DNA of 64,000 nt from Ascarosepion bandense (taxonomy: Eukaryota > Mollusca > Cephalopoda > Sepiida > Sepiidae): the NCBI GenBank assembly GCA_037127315.1, contig JBBBDQ010000192.1, positions 4,105,001 through 4,169,000 of the forward strand, read 5' to 3'. Both the position numbers and the translations under genes were made by a program. Below, one piece after another: positions 1-12,278 of the stretch. The notes under the pieces were generated by a model that did not search any database, was not told the origin of the DNA, and saw nothing but the letters and a program-made list of their open reading frames with translations. Positions within the stretch are counted from its first letter, which is position 1. The number at the start of each line of letters is the position of its first letter.

Positions 1-99
1 GTTAAGGTATCAGTTTCATTGTTAACACACAAAATGATTCATGATGACTTCTACATATAAAAAAAAATTAAATAAATTTATTATCATAAATTATAGAAA

Positions 100-235
100 A
101 AAAATGTATTTTTTATATGTTTGTATTTTATCAAAATTAATAATTGCTTTTTAAAAACAATAAACATTGCAAAGGGAGTAAAAAACCAAAAAAAACAAAA
201 ACAAAAACAAAAAATAGTGTAATAGTGGTGCCAAA
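100..235 (+). repeat. Dispersed direct repeat, copy 1
   Basis: An AT-rich stretch with the marker aaaacaataaacattgc, followed by an A-rich run and a tagtgtaatagtggtg-like block. It matches 9390-9512 in the same orientation with scattered substitutions. The Tc1 element and the first LINE lie between the two copies. Family unknown. Confidence 0.6.
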
Positions 236-338
236 TGAATAATTGTCCTTGTGACACAGGTTTTGTTTTTGAGGACACAAAAGTTAACAACTTTTGTATA
301 GATTGAGTGTTTGTCTTAGTAATATTAAAGATAATATA

Positions 339-895
339 CAGTGACACGCATAAGTATTGGATACATGTTATTTTCTGTTATAACTCTAGTTTATGTTCGC
401 CATTTTGCCTGATAGGAAATATCATCAGAAAGTATAAGAAGTATGGTGACGGTACAGCAAACCTTCCAAGAAGTGGAAGACCAAGAAAAATAAATGAGAG
501 GACTTAAAGGTGGATCTGCAGAAATGTGCAAAAAAACTCCTTCATTACTCGTTCTGAAATTAAAACCGATCTTGAGGGTGATGGAATTAATGTAAGTAAC
601 TCACAAAGGAATGGTTTGAAAATAATGGTATTAGTACTCTCACTTGGCCAAGTCAGTCTCCTGACTTGAATCCAATTGAGAATTTGTGGAATACTTTGAA
701 GGTTAAAGTTCATAGGCGGAATCCACAAAATATCAAGCAATTAGAGGAATTATGCAAGGAAGAATGGGGTAAAGTAACGGTGGATCAGTGTGGAAAACTT
801 GTGGCCAACTATAAAAAGCAACTGGAAGCAGTGAAACAAAACAGAGGCTACACAACAAAATATTAAATTGATGTATCCAATACTTTTGCATAGAG
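339..895 (+). mobile_element. Tc1-like DNA transposon, internally deleted
   Basis: Terminal inverted repeats of about 30 bp share the core aagtattggatacat. The element is flanked by the expected TA duplication at 337-338 and 896-897. Inside, a helix-turn-helix piece (about 417-507, ending LPRSGRPRKINERT and a stop) is followed, after a deletion near 600, by the last part of the transposase. That part includes WPSQSPDLNPIENLWNTLK (about 640-705) and ends at 866. The Glu of PIENLW is the last residue of the DDE triad. The region holding the two Asp residues is missing, so the element cannot encode an active enzyme. The TIRs remain well matched, so it may once have been moved in trans. Confidence 0.88.
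613..866 (+). pseudogene. Tc1 transposase, C-terminal fragment
   Basis: Reads FENNGISTLTWPSQSPDLNP, then IENLWNTLKVKVHRR and a C-terminal tail ending NRGYTTKY before a stop. SPDLNPIENLW is diagnostic of Tc1 transposases, which cut and paste their own element by DDE chemistry. The catalytic core N-terminal to this is deleted. It sits inside the TIR-bounded element at 339-895. Confidence 0.85.
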
Positions 896-1439
896 TAATT
901 CTGAACTTTGATTAAAAAAAAAAAAAAATAATGGATTCAACCATGAGTTTTTAATTTTCCTTCCACATACAACTAAAACAACTTTACAAGATATTACTTA
1001 CCAAATATCAGTTTTGTTTGTTTTTTGTTTTGTTTCACAGCGTATCAACCCATCTTGGGTCATTTAACGCTGAATTGAATTATTAAAAATCAAACAAAAA
1101 ATTAAGAACAATTTCAAGAAGTTTGTATATTTAACAAATTAACATATACTTATATATTTAGACAAATTCATACATTTAACAAATTTATATATTTAACACA
1201 TTTTAAATTAATAAAATAATTTTATAAAAATGTATATAATTTGGTTGTTTAAATTTTATGGTATACCAACCACTAAGGGTTATCTGAAGTCAAATCCAGC
1301 CTACATACATTATATGTATTACATATACAAGATTTGCAAACGCACATTCGGTAAAACCAAGTTTTGAAATATATAGCAAGTTGGTAGAAATACATATATT
1401 TATGGGTGTGTGTGAGATAATATTCAACCAGTCATGTTT

Positions 1440-3860
1440 TTTTAGTACATTCTGATTTCTTTTAAGAATTTGAGTATCCTGCTTGGTCTCGTTTTCATAA
1501 ATAGTTTTTCCAAACTACTTGTTTGGTAAGACTTCTTTTGTACTCCATTTAAGTTTGTACACTCTAAAAGTATATGTTTGACACTTAATCTTTTTTTGAC
1601 AGCTGGTACATATTGGGGATTCTGTGCCCTCCAGTAAATGATGGTGCGTGATGTAGGTATGGCCTATGTGAAGGCAGGTCAGCAAAACCTGTTCTCTTCT
1701 ATTTCTGTATTGAATGTTCCATTCTCCAATAGTGGGTTTTATGTTTAGGAGTTTGTTGTTAGTGTTTCTATTCCAATAATTTTGCCACTTTTTAAAAATT
1801 ATTCTCTTTACTACAGCTTTAAAATCAGTATAAGGAATTTTGATTTTTGCTATTTTATCTTTAAAGAGATTTTCAGTACTGGGTCAAGGTGGAGTTTACG
1901 TAGGTTGCAGAAGTGGACACATTTCGTTTTCCTTTTGAAAATGTTAGTCCATTCTCTGTGGTCCATTTGTTTAGCTTATCGAGGCAGATCTGAAGTTGTC
2001 TTTCAATGTGGTTCATGTTTTTTTGCTTTATAATATATCAGGTTTTTTACAATATTGTTTATTTTTATATTAAATAACATAACAGACAATATACCACCTT
2101 GAGGTACACCCATTTCTTGTTCCTTTTCTTCAGAGAAGATATTTCCTATTCAGACTTTAAATTTTCTATCTTCCAGGAAGTTTTTAATAAATATCGGCAT
2201 TCTACCCTCTAGCCCAAGGTTTTTGAGGTCTCTTACTATACCATATTTCCAGGTTGTATCATATGCCTTTTCTAGATTGAAGAAGACAGCCACTAGATGT
2301 TCTTTTTTAATAGAAGCCTCTGATAAATGTTTCTAATCTGATCAGATAATCTATTGGGCTTCTTCGGCTTCTAAAACACGATTAATATTCGGTTACTAAT
2401 TTGTTCTTTTCTAGGTACCATGTCAATCTGGCATTGATCATCCACTCTAGTGTTTTGCACACACAACTGCTAAGAGCAATGGGCCTGTAATTTTTTGCAT
2501 TTGTTACGTCTTCGAGCGGGTTTTGTATTGGTATAACTGTGCTTTGTTTCCATATTTTGAAAGTGTTCCCACTGTTCCATATGTTATTGTAGATTTGTAG
2601 GAGATATTTTTGTGAGGTTTCTGTATTTTTGTTTTGAAATTTTATTTTTACTTTTTCTGCTCTGGTTTTGATGGTTTGGAAGTTTTTATTGGATGAGTTT
2701 TGCAAGAAAGTTTTGACAAGATGATTTGCTATATCTTTCTCGTCAGTTATTTTCAGATTATTGTGAATGAGGTGTTTTGTGGAAGTATTGTTATTTTTAC
2801 CTGCTATTTTTTGGATCATCTGCCATATTTCTTTTGGTTTCATGTTATTGTTTATTTTGGCCACATAATTTTCCCGTGAAATTCGTTTGGAGTCTTTAAT
2901 GATCTTTCAGGCTTTGGCTCTGCTATTTTTGAATGAGTTTAAGTTTTATTTTGTTGGATTTATTTTGAATTTCTTTAATGCTGCTCTGCGTAGTCTTACA
3001 GTTTTTTGGCATTCTTTGTTGAACCATGGCCTATAGTATTTTAATGAGGTGGAGCTTTTTGGTATGTATCTTTCAGCTATATTTAGTAGTGTGTTCGTAA
3101 AATATAAAATGTCTTCCTCTTTGTTCTTGTTCTTATTTGCTTCTGGGGTTAATTCAGCAAGGCATGATGTTTTAAAAACATCCCAATTCACCTTTTTCAG
3201 ATTCCAGTTTGAAGTTCTTTTATTTCATTTATTAATCTTGTTTTATAATAGAATTGGAAAGTGGTCACTTCCACATGTATCATCATGCACTTTCCAGTTG
3301 TAATCTAAAAACAGGTTAGGGTCACATATTGTTAAATGAATTGTAGAGTATATGCTTGTTGCTGGGTGCAAATATGTATTTATGTTATATATGCACAACT
3401 GATGCTTATTTAATATTGATTCTATTATCTTGCCCTTTTTATCTCTTTTCTTACTTCCCCAGATCTCGTTGTAGCTATTGAAGTCACCCATTATAATGAA
3501 GAGTAATTGTTTTATTAAATTATCTAACTCTGATTCTTTTAGTTCTTGGCTTGGAGGAATATACAATGAACACACTGTTATTGTTTTATGGAGGGTTGCT
3601 GATATAGACTTGTATTTAGTTTGATTTCCCTGTGTGGGATATTATTGTTTATGATCATTCATGACCCACCAGAAGGTCTATCAATGTGATGTTTGATATA
3701 ATTGTATGAATGATAGTTTTTAATTTTAATGGTATAGCTGCTTTTGAGGTGAGTCTCTTGAAGGCATGATTGCTGGGCATTATTTAGTGATGAGCAATAA
3801 CAATTCTGAATAATTGGCCCTTAATCCTCTGATATTCCACTGGATTAAATTATTTTCCAT
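1440..3860 (-). pseudogene. LINE copy 1, ORF2 (endonuclease and reverse transcriptase)
   Basis: The start MENNLIQWNIRGLRANYSEL at 3860 is the typical opening of a Jockey/I endonuclease. GDFNSYNEIWGS and GSDHFPILL (3575-3243) are two endonuclease active-site motifs. The linker HLKSSY and a post-endonuclease segment (3191-2946) follow. The first RT block, NAKNYRPIALSSCVCKTLEW, is at about 2490-2430. Later RT motifs (GVPQGG-like near 2110) and the 3' end are readable only in mixed frames. ORF2 nicks target DNA and reverse-transcribes the element RNA. Multiple stops and frameshifts make it inactive. Confidence 0.83.
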
Positions 3861-4239
3861 TTAGATTTAATTTTGAGATTTATGCGTTTTTTTGTTTTTG
3901 TTTTGAGTTTTGCTTATTTGTGAAGTTTTATTTTCAATCTTCATTTCTTCAGGTTCCTTAGATTTGTTTGATATAGTTATCAGGGCAGATTGCGTTATTC
4001 TTTTAGTTGAAGTCTTCTTTTTAATAATATTATCTTTTGTTTTATTTTCAATCATGTCTTTGTTAGAATCTGGAGGTTGGCTTGGTGATCTTTGGTGTCT
4101 TTCACTTGTACATTTAGCTGTCCTGAACTATTTTTGGACAGTTCTACATGGTGATCAATATTTACTTTTGTTTTCATATGCCACTACCCAGCTGGTCGCT
4201 GTTGGTTTCGATCCAGATAGACTGTCATGGTGATCTCCC

Positions 4240-6390
4240 TTGTCCCACATTGTGTTGATTAATCACAAGGTAGTCACGTGAGTTCTCCATTATCTGTCTC
4301 TCTGCCGAACTAAACTAAACCGGGAAGCGTGCACATAATTGAGTCATAAAAGAAAGAATCATAGCAAACAGCACCAAATATGCCACTTCACACAATATGC
4401 CAGGGAATTGTGAAAGAAAGAAACTTGCATCCAGAAAAATGAGTGGACCGACGCCCGAAAAGTGTTGTAAAATAACGTCTTTATATACAGAATATACACA
4501 ATAGTCTCTTGGATAATTCCCAATCCCTGCTTCTATCAAACTGGTAGCGGAACGGAAGTTTCTTAAGCAAATCAAATTATTCTCCTAAGCAATAATGAGA
4601 AATCTGGCTGGCCGCTGCTCACTGCTCCGAACAGAATTCTAAATTCATTATAAGTCTAGTCAACTTGTTGCTTATTTTCCAGAATGTTATGGAAATTGTT
4701 GAAGTACTGGGTTACTCTCCTCATTTAGCAATTTCAAACTTTGTCTGCAAATTCTCTTCTTGTCTGTCTCTTAACTCTGGTTGGTTGATTGGCTACAGGC
4801 TTCTCTACGGTCAGCACCCAATGGCATGGCAATCATCTCTCTGTCTCTTTACTACAACTGAGAACTGTCTTTGGTCATTACATATCTGGACCGAGAACTC
4901 AAACTCACTGCCACTCGGGCTGCAACTACTCTGTTGATCTCTAAAACTTTGTCTACAAATTCTCTTCTTGTCTGTCTTTAACTCTGGTTGGTCGGCAGGC
5001 TCTGTGGTTGGTGCCCAACAACATGGCACCTATCTTTGTCGTTACATCTCCGGAACTTTCTCCGGCTGGTACTCAACTCAAAACTTCTGTCGCTCTCTGC
5101 AACTCAAAACTTTGACTGCAAAATCTCTTGTCTGTCTAATTCTGGTTGGTTGGCAGGCTCTGCAGTTGGCGCCAAACAACAACGCACATATCTTCATCGT
5201 TACATCTTTGGATCGGTAACTGGCTTCAATCCAACTGATTTTGGTCCCTTGGGACCTTGTATTTATGCCCATGCCATGGTGTGGGGTCGACGATTGCTGG
5301 GTGTCTAACCCCTCATCTCGGTGACCAGTAGAATGCCGGGGTTAGCTGCTACTCGTTGTTGCGTCTGGTTTACCGAATGGGATTAATCTGCTTTCCATGA
5401 CATCAATTGTTGGTCGTCTCCCCCTTTCAGTGCTTGTTTACAGGACCAATGGAATTCCTCTCCGTCATATGATGTCATCTTCCCATACCCCTTTTTTGGG
5501 CTGGACAAATTTTTTCTCTCAAAATTTTCTTTCTCACGAAACAATTTGGGGGATTTTTTTTTCTTAAAACAATCGCTATTAACCTTTTTGAACTGGCTTT
5601 GCCCAAAACAAGTTGACAAGGGTCCATTGACATTGTTACCCAGATAAAGATTTCTCCGCACCTGTGTTCTCTAACATCTATCTCTGAGTCACCTATATTT
5701 TCAAGCGACAGGAATGCCTTCGTTATCTGGTCTTACCCTGGTGTCAGTGAAAATGTTTCTTTCTCTAAATTACTTCGAGACCAGTGTTATGTTAATTCTT
5801 TTCACGATTCGGGACCAGTGTTATCTTAATTCTTTTCACAATTCATGCTAGCAGGACAATTGGATACAATAATTATTAATAAAAGTGAAATTTCTTTTTT
5901 GGCTTTTACAAATGCCTGGCAAAAAAATAACAATTGAATTTATCTCTTTCTTTAGGTTTAGAATGACAATTGTTAGCTTTCTTGGGTGGGCCGAAATTGA
6001 CTTTATGACATTAAACAAATCCATTTTTTTTTCCCCTCTTCCTTCTCTTTCTCCAGTTTAAAATAACAACAGAGAAATACCATCTGATATCTTTCATTTT
6101 TGTTTTCTTTTCCTCTGCTTCTATTCAGAGAATAAAGATAATGTCTTTTGGTACGTTTTCCTAACTTATAATAGTAATTAGAAGATTTTCCAGTTATAGT
6201 TAATAATTAATTAATAAAATTAATCACCTCCATTTTCCTTTGCTCATATTTGGAGAATAAAGAAAATTTCTGTTAGTATGTTCCCTTATGATCTATAATA
6301 GCAATTAGAAGATTTCCCGGTTAAAGCTAATGATTAATTAATAAATTAATTATCTTCAATCCGCTCCAAAATATTGTTATATTCATACTA
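4240..6390. repeat. Unidentified insert with three sets of degenerate tandem repeats
   Basis: This block separates ORF1 and ORF2 of LINE copy 1 and has no coding similarity I recognise. A pyrimidine-rich unit with the marker ctctggttggt recurs from about 4735, 4943 and 5106 (spacing 208 and 163 bp). A 34-bp unit, gaccagtgttat..., recurs at 5779 and 5813. A 125-bp unit, gagaataaag..., recurs at 6128 and 6253. The GC content and tandem structure would fit an LTR or a non-autonomous element, but I found no matching termini. Confidence 0.5.
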
Positions 6391-6428
6391 GACTCGGTTG
6401 GTTTTGTTTCTGTTGAATACATTTTTTT

Positions 6429-7338
6429 TTAGGATTTCTTGGAATGTTGGCCATTCACACTTGTATTCAAATTTACTAACTTTTCAATAAGTTTTTTGTA
6501 GTTATTTATTGAAGTGGTGTCCTGAGGTTTTTGATTTGGCTTTTGTACAACATTGGCATATGTTTTTGTTCCCATATAGCTTTCAACAATTTTTCTAGCT
6601 TCTGGGAAAGGTAAATTTTTGGTGTGTTTTACATACATTATTTCCTTTTCTTTCTTGTAGACATCACAGGTCCTTGAAAAAGCAGGATGTCCTTCATGGC
6701 AGTTTGCAAATTTTATATTTTTGCACTCACTGTGTGGTTTGGGTCACGTTCACCACACTTGACGTCCTCTGCAAATGTCTTTGTGATGACCAAATTTTTG
6801 ACATTTGAAACATCGGAGGGGAGCTGGTATAAATTGCTCTACCCTTTCTATTGTATAGCCAATCCTGATATATTTTGGTATGGATGTCGAAAGTGAGTAG
6901 ATATGTGTGTGTCTGCATAATTTCATTGTTTCGTCTGATGGAATTCTCTTATGTTCCTTTACACCCTGTGTTTTTAATGCTGTTTTAATTTCCTCTGGTG
7001 TTGCTAATGAAAGCTCTCTGCTTCTTATAACGCCTTTTGAAGTATTTAATCTAGTGTGTAGATACGCGCTGCATTTGATGTGAAATGTATCCATTTTGAG
7101 CAAATTATCTGTTTCTTCATTTGAACTTCCACTAGCAGGTTACCATTTCTAAGTTTTTTTTTTTAACATTTTTCAAATTTGACTTACTTGGTATAACTTT
7201 TTCAATTAAAAAAGGAGGCAATTGGTCTAATTTAATTTCATCCAGTGATTCAATGATAATGAATCTTGAAAAGTCTATGTCAGTTTCAGAATCCAAGTCG
7301 GATAAACACCTTTTAGATTTTTTAAAGGAAGAAGCCAT
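6429..7338 (-). pseudogene. LINE copy 1, ORF1 (gag-like, CCHC zinc knuckles)
   Basis: The minus-strand start MASSFKKSKRCLSDLDSETD is at 7338. The middle includes a region ending FIPAPLRCFKCQKFGHHKDI, a CCHC knuckle. Frame-shifted pieces further on (WCGERDPNH-like and CDVYKKEKEIMYVKHTKNL) belong to the same product. ORF1 proteins of I/Jockey elements bind element RNA and form the ribonucleoprotein used in retrotransposition. The frame changes near 7105, 6750 and 6640, so the gene is broken. The corresponding ORF1 of the second family copy is at 32550-33280. Confidence 0.8.
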
Positions 7339-7404
7339 AATTGGATTTTGATTTTCATTGGTTTAATGCCCACCACGGAGTCCAACTAGAGTTGGGAATG
7401 AACC

Positions 7405-7915
7405 AAGGGGGAAACCCATTCACCTTGGCTGAGACAGGGATACAATACCAATATACTTGTGCCAAGAAAAAAATTCCGATTCTCTACTAAATTCTGTTTT
7501 TTTTTTACTCAATAATATAACAAGAGTCATCAGTCATTTTCTCCTAACACAATTGACCCTCAGCCCCCTACCTTCTAGCACATATAAGATGAAGGGTTGG
7601 GAAGTGTTCTGAAAAAATAGATTGTATAATACAATCGGGACAAAAAGAAATATATATGAACTAAGGCATGTCAGGACCAGCCGACTGATTGGATCGAGCC
7701 CAATCCAACTGCCCGTCTAGCTCGGGTAAGGGCCAAAGTGGTGTGTTGTAGACCATGACCACTTTTCATCTGGGTCACAACCTACTCAACCACCAAGATC
7801 CCGTTTCCAGACATTACAGGTCGCCACCCACAGCCAACAGGTAGCCTCCTTGGGGGACTTTTACACCCTGCAGAGGTGCATCAGTGTATTCTGAAGCCCC
7901 GCAAACAGGGCGGAC
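7405..7915. other. GC-richer non-coding stretch next to LINE copy 1
   Basis: It lies upstream of ORF1 on the LINE's strand and has more C and G than its surroundings, for example ctgcccgtctagctcgggta and catctgggtcacaacctact. It may be the 5' untranslated region of the LINE or the end of another element. No ORF, promoter motif or tRNA-like box was found. Confidence 0.3.
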
Positions 7916-7917
7916 CA

Positions 7918-7995
7918 AATATCAGGCAAAATGGTGAACATAAACTAGAGTTATAACAGAAAATAACATGTATCCAATACTTATGCATGTCACTG
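7918..7995 (-). mobile_element. Solo left end of the same Tc1-like element
   Basis: The reverse complement matches the left end of the element at 339-895 for about 78 bp, including the TIR with aagtattggatacatgt, and ends next to a TA at 7996-7997. The similarity stops at 7918, where the full copy continues into the transposase. It is a broken or recombined end, inverted relative to the first copy. Confidence 0.82.
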
Positions 7996-8339
7996 TAGAT
8001 GAGTGCCATTTCAATGGTCATGAAGCAGTGCAAAGTAGCTGTTAAAAGAAGAAAGCAGAATCTATGGGTAAAAATCAAGATAATGAAAATTTATCTACTG
8101 GAAGACAAATGATAATATATAAAACATTTTTTTTTCAATAATTTTCCAAGTAAATACATCTTTTAGCAACTTGAAAGAAGTTGTTTAAATAGATATTATC
8201 ATCAATGTTGGTGATATAAAAGAAATGTTTGGTTTTGTAGAAGAATGAAACAGTAACATAAAAAAGAACTGTAAACATGAGATCCTGTCAGTTTTATATC
8301 AACTAAGCTTATTTCTTGATGTGTTTTGATTGGTGTGAA

Positions 8340-8830
8340 CCAAATTTTTGAAAGCCTGTTTCAAGAGAGAGATCTTTACTTTTGTTTTCTCTCACAACAA
8401 ATAGACAAGATCTTTCTTTTGGCCAGTAGAGAATTCCATCTGCCACCAACTCTATATCTCTCTCTTGCTCTCTCCCTTCACACTGACTGCTTATGATTTT
8501 ACATTGCGACCAATGGTTTGTGATTAACTTTTGACTCTCTTCTATTGCCTCCCTTTACATAACAACAGACAACTTACCATTTCTACTGCTCTACAACTCC
8601 CTAACTAAAATGTAACCAGACTATATAAGCCCACAACTAGAATTCTCTACTTCCAGTTTGAGTAGCACTTGCTTCTGAAAGTTTTCAATTATTTATCTTA
8701 TTTCCTTTTCCTCTACTTGTGGACAGACAGTAGTTGCTTCGAATGTCTCACATCTATATTTTACAGTTGGTTTTCATAAAACACTAGTTGCCTCAGCCCT
8801 AGATAAAATCATCCACAGCTTACTTACTTG
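8340..8830 (+). other. LTR-like pyrimidine-rich segment with a TATA box
   Basis: This C/T-rich block differs in composition from its AT-rich surroundings. It includes actatataagcccac (about 8619-8633) followed by a T-rich 5'-UTR-like tract. This would suit a solo LTR promoter, but no TG...CA termini or second copy was found. The flanks (8000-8340 and 8830-9390) show no recognisable feature. Confidence 0.3.
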
Positions 8831-9389
8831 ACTATGAGTTGGTCTCCAGCCAATGAAATTTAAGCACAATGTATCACAGATCTACCATTTATAAAAAATT
8901 ACAAAATTATTAGAATATGTATACCAACAACAATACAATATTTGCCATAAAAATTACAGATATTCTGTAATCAAAAAAGAAAACTGTTTATCCAATGATT
9001 AGAGAGATATGTACTCAAAATATTGAGTGTTTGTGGTCTCACCTGAAATCTAAAAAGTATGTTTGGTTCAGAAGAAGTGATGCCTGCAACTATTTTAGTG
9101 AATTTATATGGTGAGAGCAAATGAAAGAAACATCTGAAAAATGCATTTTTCAAAATTTATAATTACAATTATTTGTCATTACGTGAATTATTTTGTTTAG
9201 ATATATTTTTACAAATTTATGAATAAAAATTTATTTTCATATTTATTTCTTTATAAGATGGTAAATAAATATTTTATTATAGTTAGTTCACATTTTTATA
9301 ATATAAAATTATTCTCGTAAATAAGCAAATAAAACAAATATTTGATATCTTCGTTGTCAATTTTCTTGAATAAAGAAAATGTATAAATC

Positions 9390-9512
9390 TAATTTTATAT
9401 GTTTGGATTTTATCAAAATTCTAATAATAAATTTTTAAAACAATAAACATTGCCAAGAGAGTAACAAAAACAAAAATCAACGAAAAAAAAGTATAATAGT
9501 AGTGTCAAAGGA
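9390..9512 (+). repeat. Dispersed direct repeat, copy 2
   Basis: Matches 100-235 in the same orientation. The shared marker aaaacaataaacattgc is at about 9436, and the shared block agtgtcaaaggaataa corresponds to the end of copy 1. About 9 kb separates the copies. Confidence 0.6.
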
Positions 9513-9589
9513 ATAAAGAGGTGGGGGTGAAAATTAAGTATCATAAGTAAATTTTTTTCATAGTCAATGATTTTGAGTAGCTACATGAA

Positions 9590-9594
9590 AAAAA

Positions 9595-9625
<31 letters not shown>
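9590..9625. repeat. Homopolymer A then T tract
   Basis: A short A run followed by about 27 T bases, forming a small A/T palindrome. It may mark the poly-A end of a retrotransposon on the minus strand, but no body is recognisable next to it. The following 600 bp (to about 10200) show nothing else. Confidence 0.6.
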
Positions 9626-9631
<6 letters not shown>

Positions 9632-10199
9632 TATGGAACATGCAAATTATTTTATTAAAAACAAAACAAAGGACAAACAAAACATGTCAGTCAGTATCTC
9701 AACCATGAAAGTACATAAAATAATCTAAACTCAATATTGTCAGTTCAAAAACTTGAAATTCTTCATGAAACTTAATCTGGATGAAATTGAGACATGCAGG
9801 TTATTTTCTATTTTGCTTGCTCTAGTTCTGATATATAGCCATAAATTCTATACAAACCCATAATAAAAATAATTTTAACAAAAATAAATTTTACAAGTAT
9901 TGTATAACAGGAATCTTGAATATTAAAGGCAAAATTAAGCAGTATCTCTAAATATTTCCAACTTTGAAATTGCCAACTAAATTTAAAATTTGTTCAAGAT
10001 TTTAAATTATGTGTCTTTGTAGATGAACACTAATGTCTTTTTCTTTCGATCTGTGTACAAATAAAGTCATGGCTTTGGGAAAAAAAATTTTAATTTTCCC
10101 AGCAGACACTTTGATGCTTAAGACCAAGTGTATATATGGATTTAATACACAGCAAAACAAGTAAAATCACACTGTCACATTTGTAACTCGGACCTTCTG

Positions 10200-11060
10200 T
10201 CCTCAAGGAGAAATTCATTCGGACACCGTTTTTTTGTGTTTATCTTTACCTCTCGTCTTGCCGCGACAACTTTCTTGTTACTGTTTTTTATTCTATTTTT
10301 ATTTTGTTTTCCCTTCTCTTTCATTCTTGTTCTTTCTAGCATAGACTATGCTTCTTTTTGTTTTAATTTCCTGTCCTTTGTCATGCCTTTCCGTTTTTAT
10401 CCACTCTTGGCAACGTGATAAGGATACATGAGTGAGATTGTCCTTTGGTGGGATCTTCAGATTCTTCCTGTTGGTCCCTGTATCCACATACACGTGTTGC
10501 CTCTTCGCCGTTTCATATAACTTTGGTATGTTATTTTATTCTTCTTAGCCCTTCCATCTCCTTTGTATTGTAAACGCATTATTGTGGCACAACGAATAGT
10601 TGTCGCCTCTTTATCTGTGTTGCTCGTTCTTTCTAGCCCAAAAATAGTTATTTTAGGAAAGAAATAAGGACCCTTTTATCCAGAATTTGCTCAGCCGCTT
10701 TGTCATGCCTTTACAATGTCCAGGTTGTAATTGCTTATTTCTTGATATAAACGCAGAACTGCCCTTCCAAATTTGTTGCTTTGTTATATTTAAATTAAAA
10801 CTCCTGCTTCGCAGTTCTTAACGCCTTTACTGCTATATTAGACCACTTCATGGCTGCTGGTAGGAGTGGTTAGCCTTTCCTTTTCTCCTTTGTTATTGCT
10901 TGCTCTGTTCCCAGCCTTTCCTTTTCTCCCCTTTATTTGTCTTCTTCATCGCAGTGGACTTATCTTTGTTTTGTTCATTTTTCTTTCAGATTTTTTACCT
11001 AATTCAAGAAATAAAATCTTTTGTTTTTCAATGAAATTCGTCTGTGTGTTCTTGTGAATT
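10200..11060 (+). other. U-rich, gene-like but unidentified segment
   Basis: The plus strand is strongly T-rich with more C and G than typical intron, for example ctcgtcttgccgcgacaact and gtcatgcctttccgttttta. An ataaaatctttt signal lies near 11011. The short ORFs are low-complexity Phe/Leu/Ser strings and are not convincing. It may be an LTR/UTR fragment of a retroelement or a non-coding transcript. Confidence 0.25.
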
Positions 11061-11600
11061 TGAGTTTAAACTGGCTGTCTAAAGCAGGATGCTTATTAAC
11101 ATTTTGTCCAGGGCAGCACACACACTTGACATTTTGTTTTCAAGAAATTGTGGTTCTTATGTTAAGACCAGTGAAGAAGCAGAGTAATCTTTGTTGCAAA
11201 ACTTTGAACAATTAGTGATATGATTTTTCAAGGAATCACAAAAAAAGGGATATAAAGAGGCAAAGAAATTTTGCAACATTTGAGAATTACTTTAAATGGT
11301 GATTTGATATTAAATTGACCTAGTTGATGAAAAGAATTTGAATATTATGACATGTTATGGTGACTAATAACAATGATGCACGACCTTATTGTTTCATTAT
11401 AACATTGTAATTGAAGTCTTAATCATTTCTTTATTCTAATTGTTTCTCCAATTTTGTGGACATTAAACATTCTACATTCATTAAGCAATTCCTGCATTAG
11501 AACATATAGTGCCATTTCTAAATGCATTTTTGTAGCTGCTGCTGCATGCTAGCATATAAAGCCTAAATTGCTTTGAAAGTTTGATGAATTTAAAGTTGAA
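11060..11600 (-). mobile_element. Inverted fragment of a Gypsy gag region
   Basis: On the minus strand the block at about 11525-11570 reads gctttatatgctagcatgca, nearly identical to the gag start of the Gypsy element at about 12305-12330 on the plus strand. A piece of a related element therefore lies in opposite orientation just upstream of the 5' LTR. The rest of the interval is too decayed to assign. Confidence 0.45.
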
Positions 11601-11869
11601 AAGGTGAAGAGAAATATCTTTCTAGATCCAAAAATTGTCAGTAATTATCTAATATAACTCTTATAATTAGATACTGAAACAGATTAAAGATTACAATCAG
11701 TATTCAAAGAGTTTAGTTTATGTAGTAATATGTAGAGAATTAATTCGAATTTGTGTAAAGACAAAAACAGGTTAAGAAATATCTTAGTTAAGGGAGTTAA
11801 CTCTTTCTAGATTTTAATTTTCACTTATTTCTGCTACATGTATAAAATATTTATCTTTATTTAGACTTC

Positions 11870-12120
11870 TGTTGCAATAAAATATCTTTCACTCTCTTTT
11901 CCTTATGTGGAACTACTAATACAGAGAACAATATATACTGAGCACCACATTCACCTGTGTCTTGCTTCAGAGATTAGTAATGTCTTACTAATCTCTGTCT
12001 ATCCATTTATTGTACTCTATTGCAATAACCCTCTCTTCTTTCCATCTACTATCGCGTTGGTTGTTCTTTTCCCTCGAGTAACAACCTTGTTTATTGCAAA
12101 CCTTTCTCAAGGATACAACA
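11870..12120 (+). repeat. Gypsy 5' LTR
   Basis: Starts tgttgcaataaaatatc and ends caaggatacaaca, so it has the expected TG...CA termini with matching TGTTG/CAACA ends. It aligns with 17544-17796 throughout, sharing ttgcttcagagatta and tgtcttactaatct. Confidence 0.88.
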
Positions 12121-12278
12121 GTGATGAATGAGAATTCATGTCAAAAGTACTTGCAACAAGTGATTATGACAGATTCTGAATAAGAACTTACACAAGTTTT
12201 CAATGATACTGTTTGAAACTATAACAAAAAGAAATTGGGATTTTCTAAGGATTTGACTCGCTTAAAATTTGTTACAAA

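Larger units (their letters stand above)
1020..7400 (-). mobile_element. I/Jockey-type LINE copy 1 (degenerate, split by an insert)
   Basis: On the minus strand this region reads as a two-ORF non-LTR retrotransposon: a zinc-knuckle ORF1 (7338-6429), then an endonuclease/reverse-transcriptase ORF2 (3860 to about 1440). The 3' end is probably near 1020-1075, where a TTCAGCGTTAAATGACCCA block is followed on the minus strand by a CAAAA-rich tail. A second copy of the family is at 26690-33360, and its RNase H segment is still readable. About 2.1 kb of unrelated sequence (about 4240-6390) separates ORF1 from ORF2 and is probably a later insertion. Clade assignment (I, Nimb or Jockey) is from motifs only. 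Confidence 0.82.
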
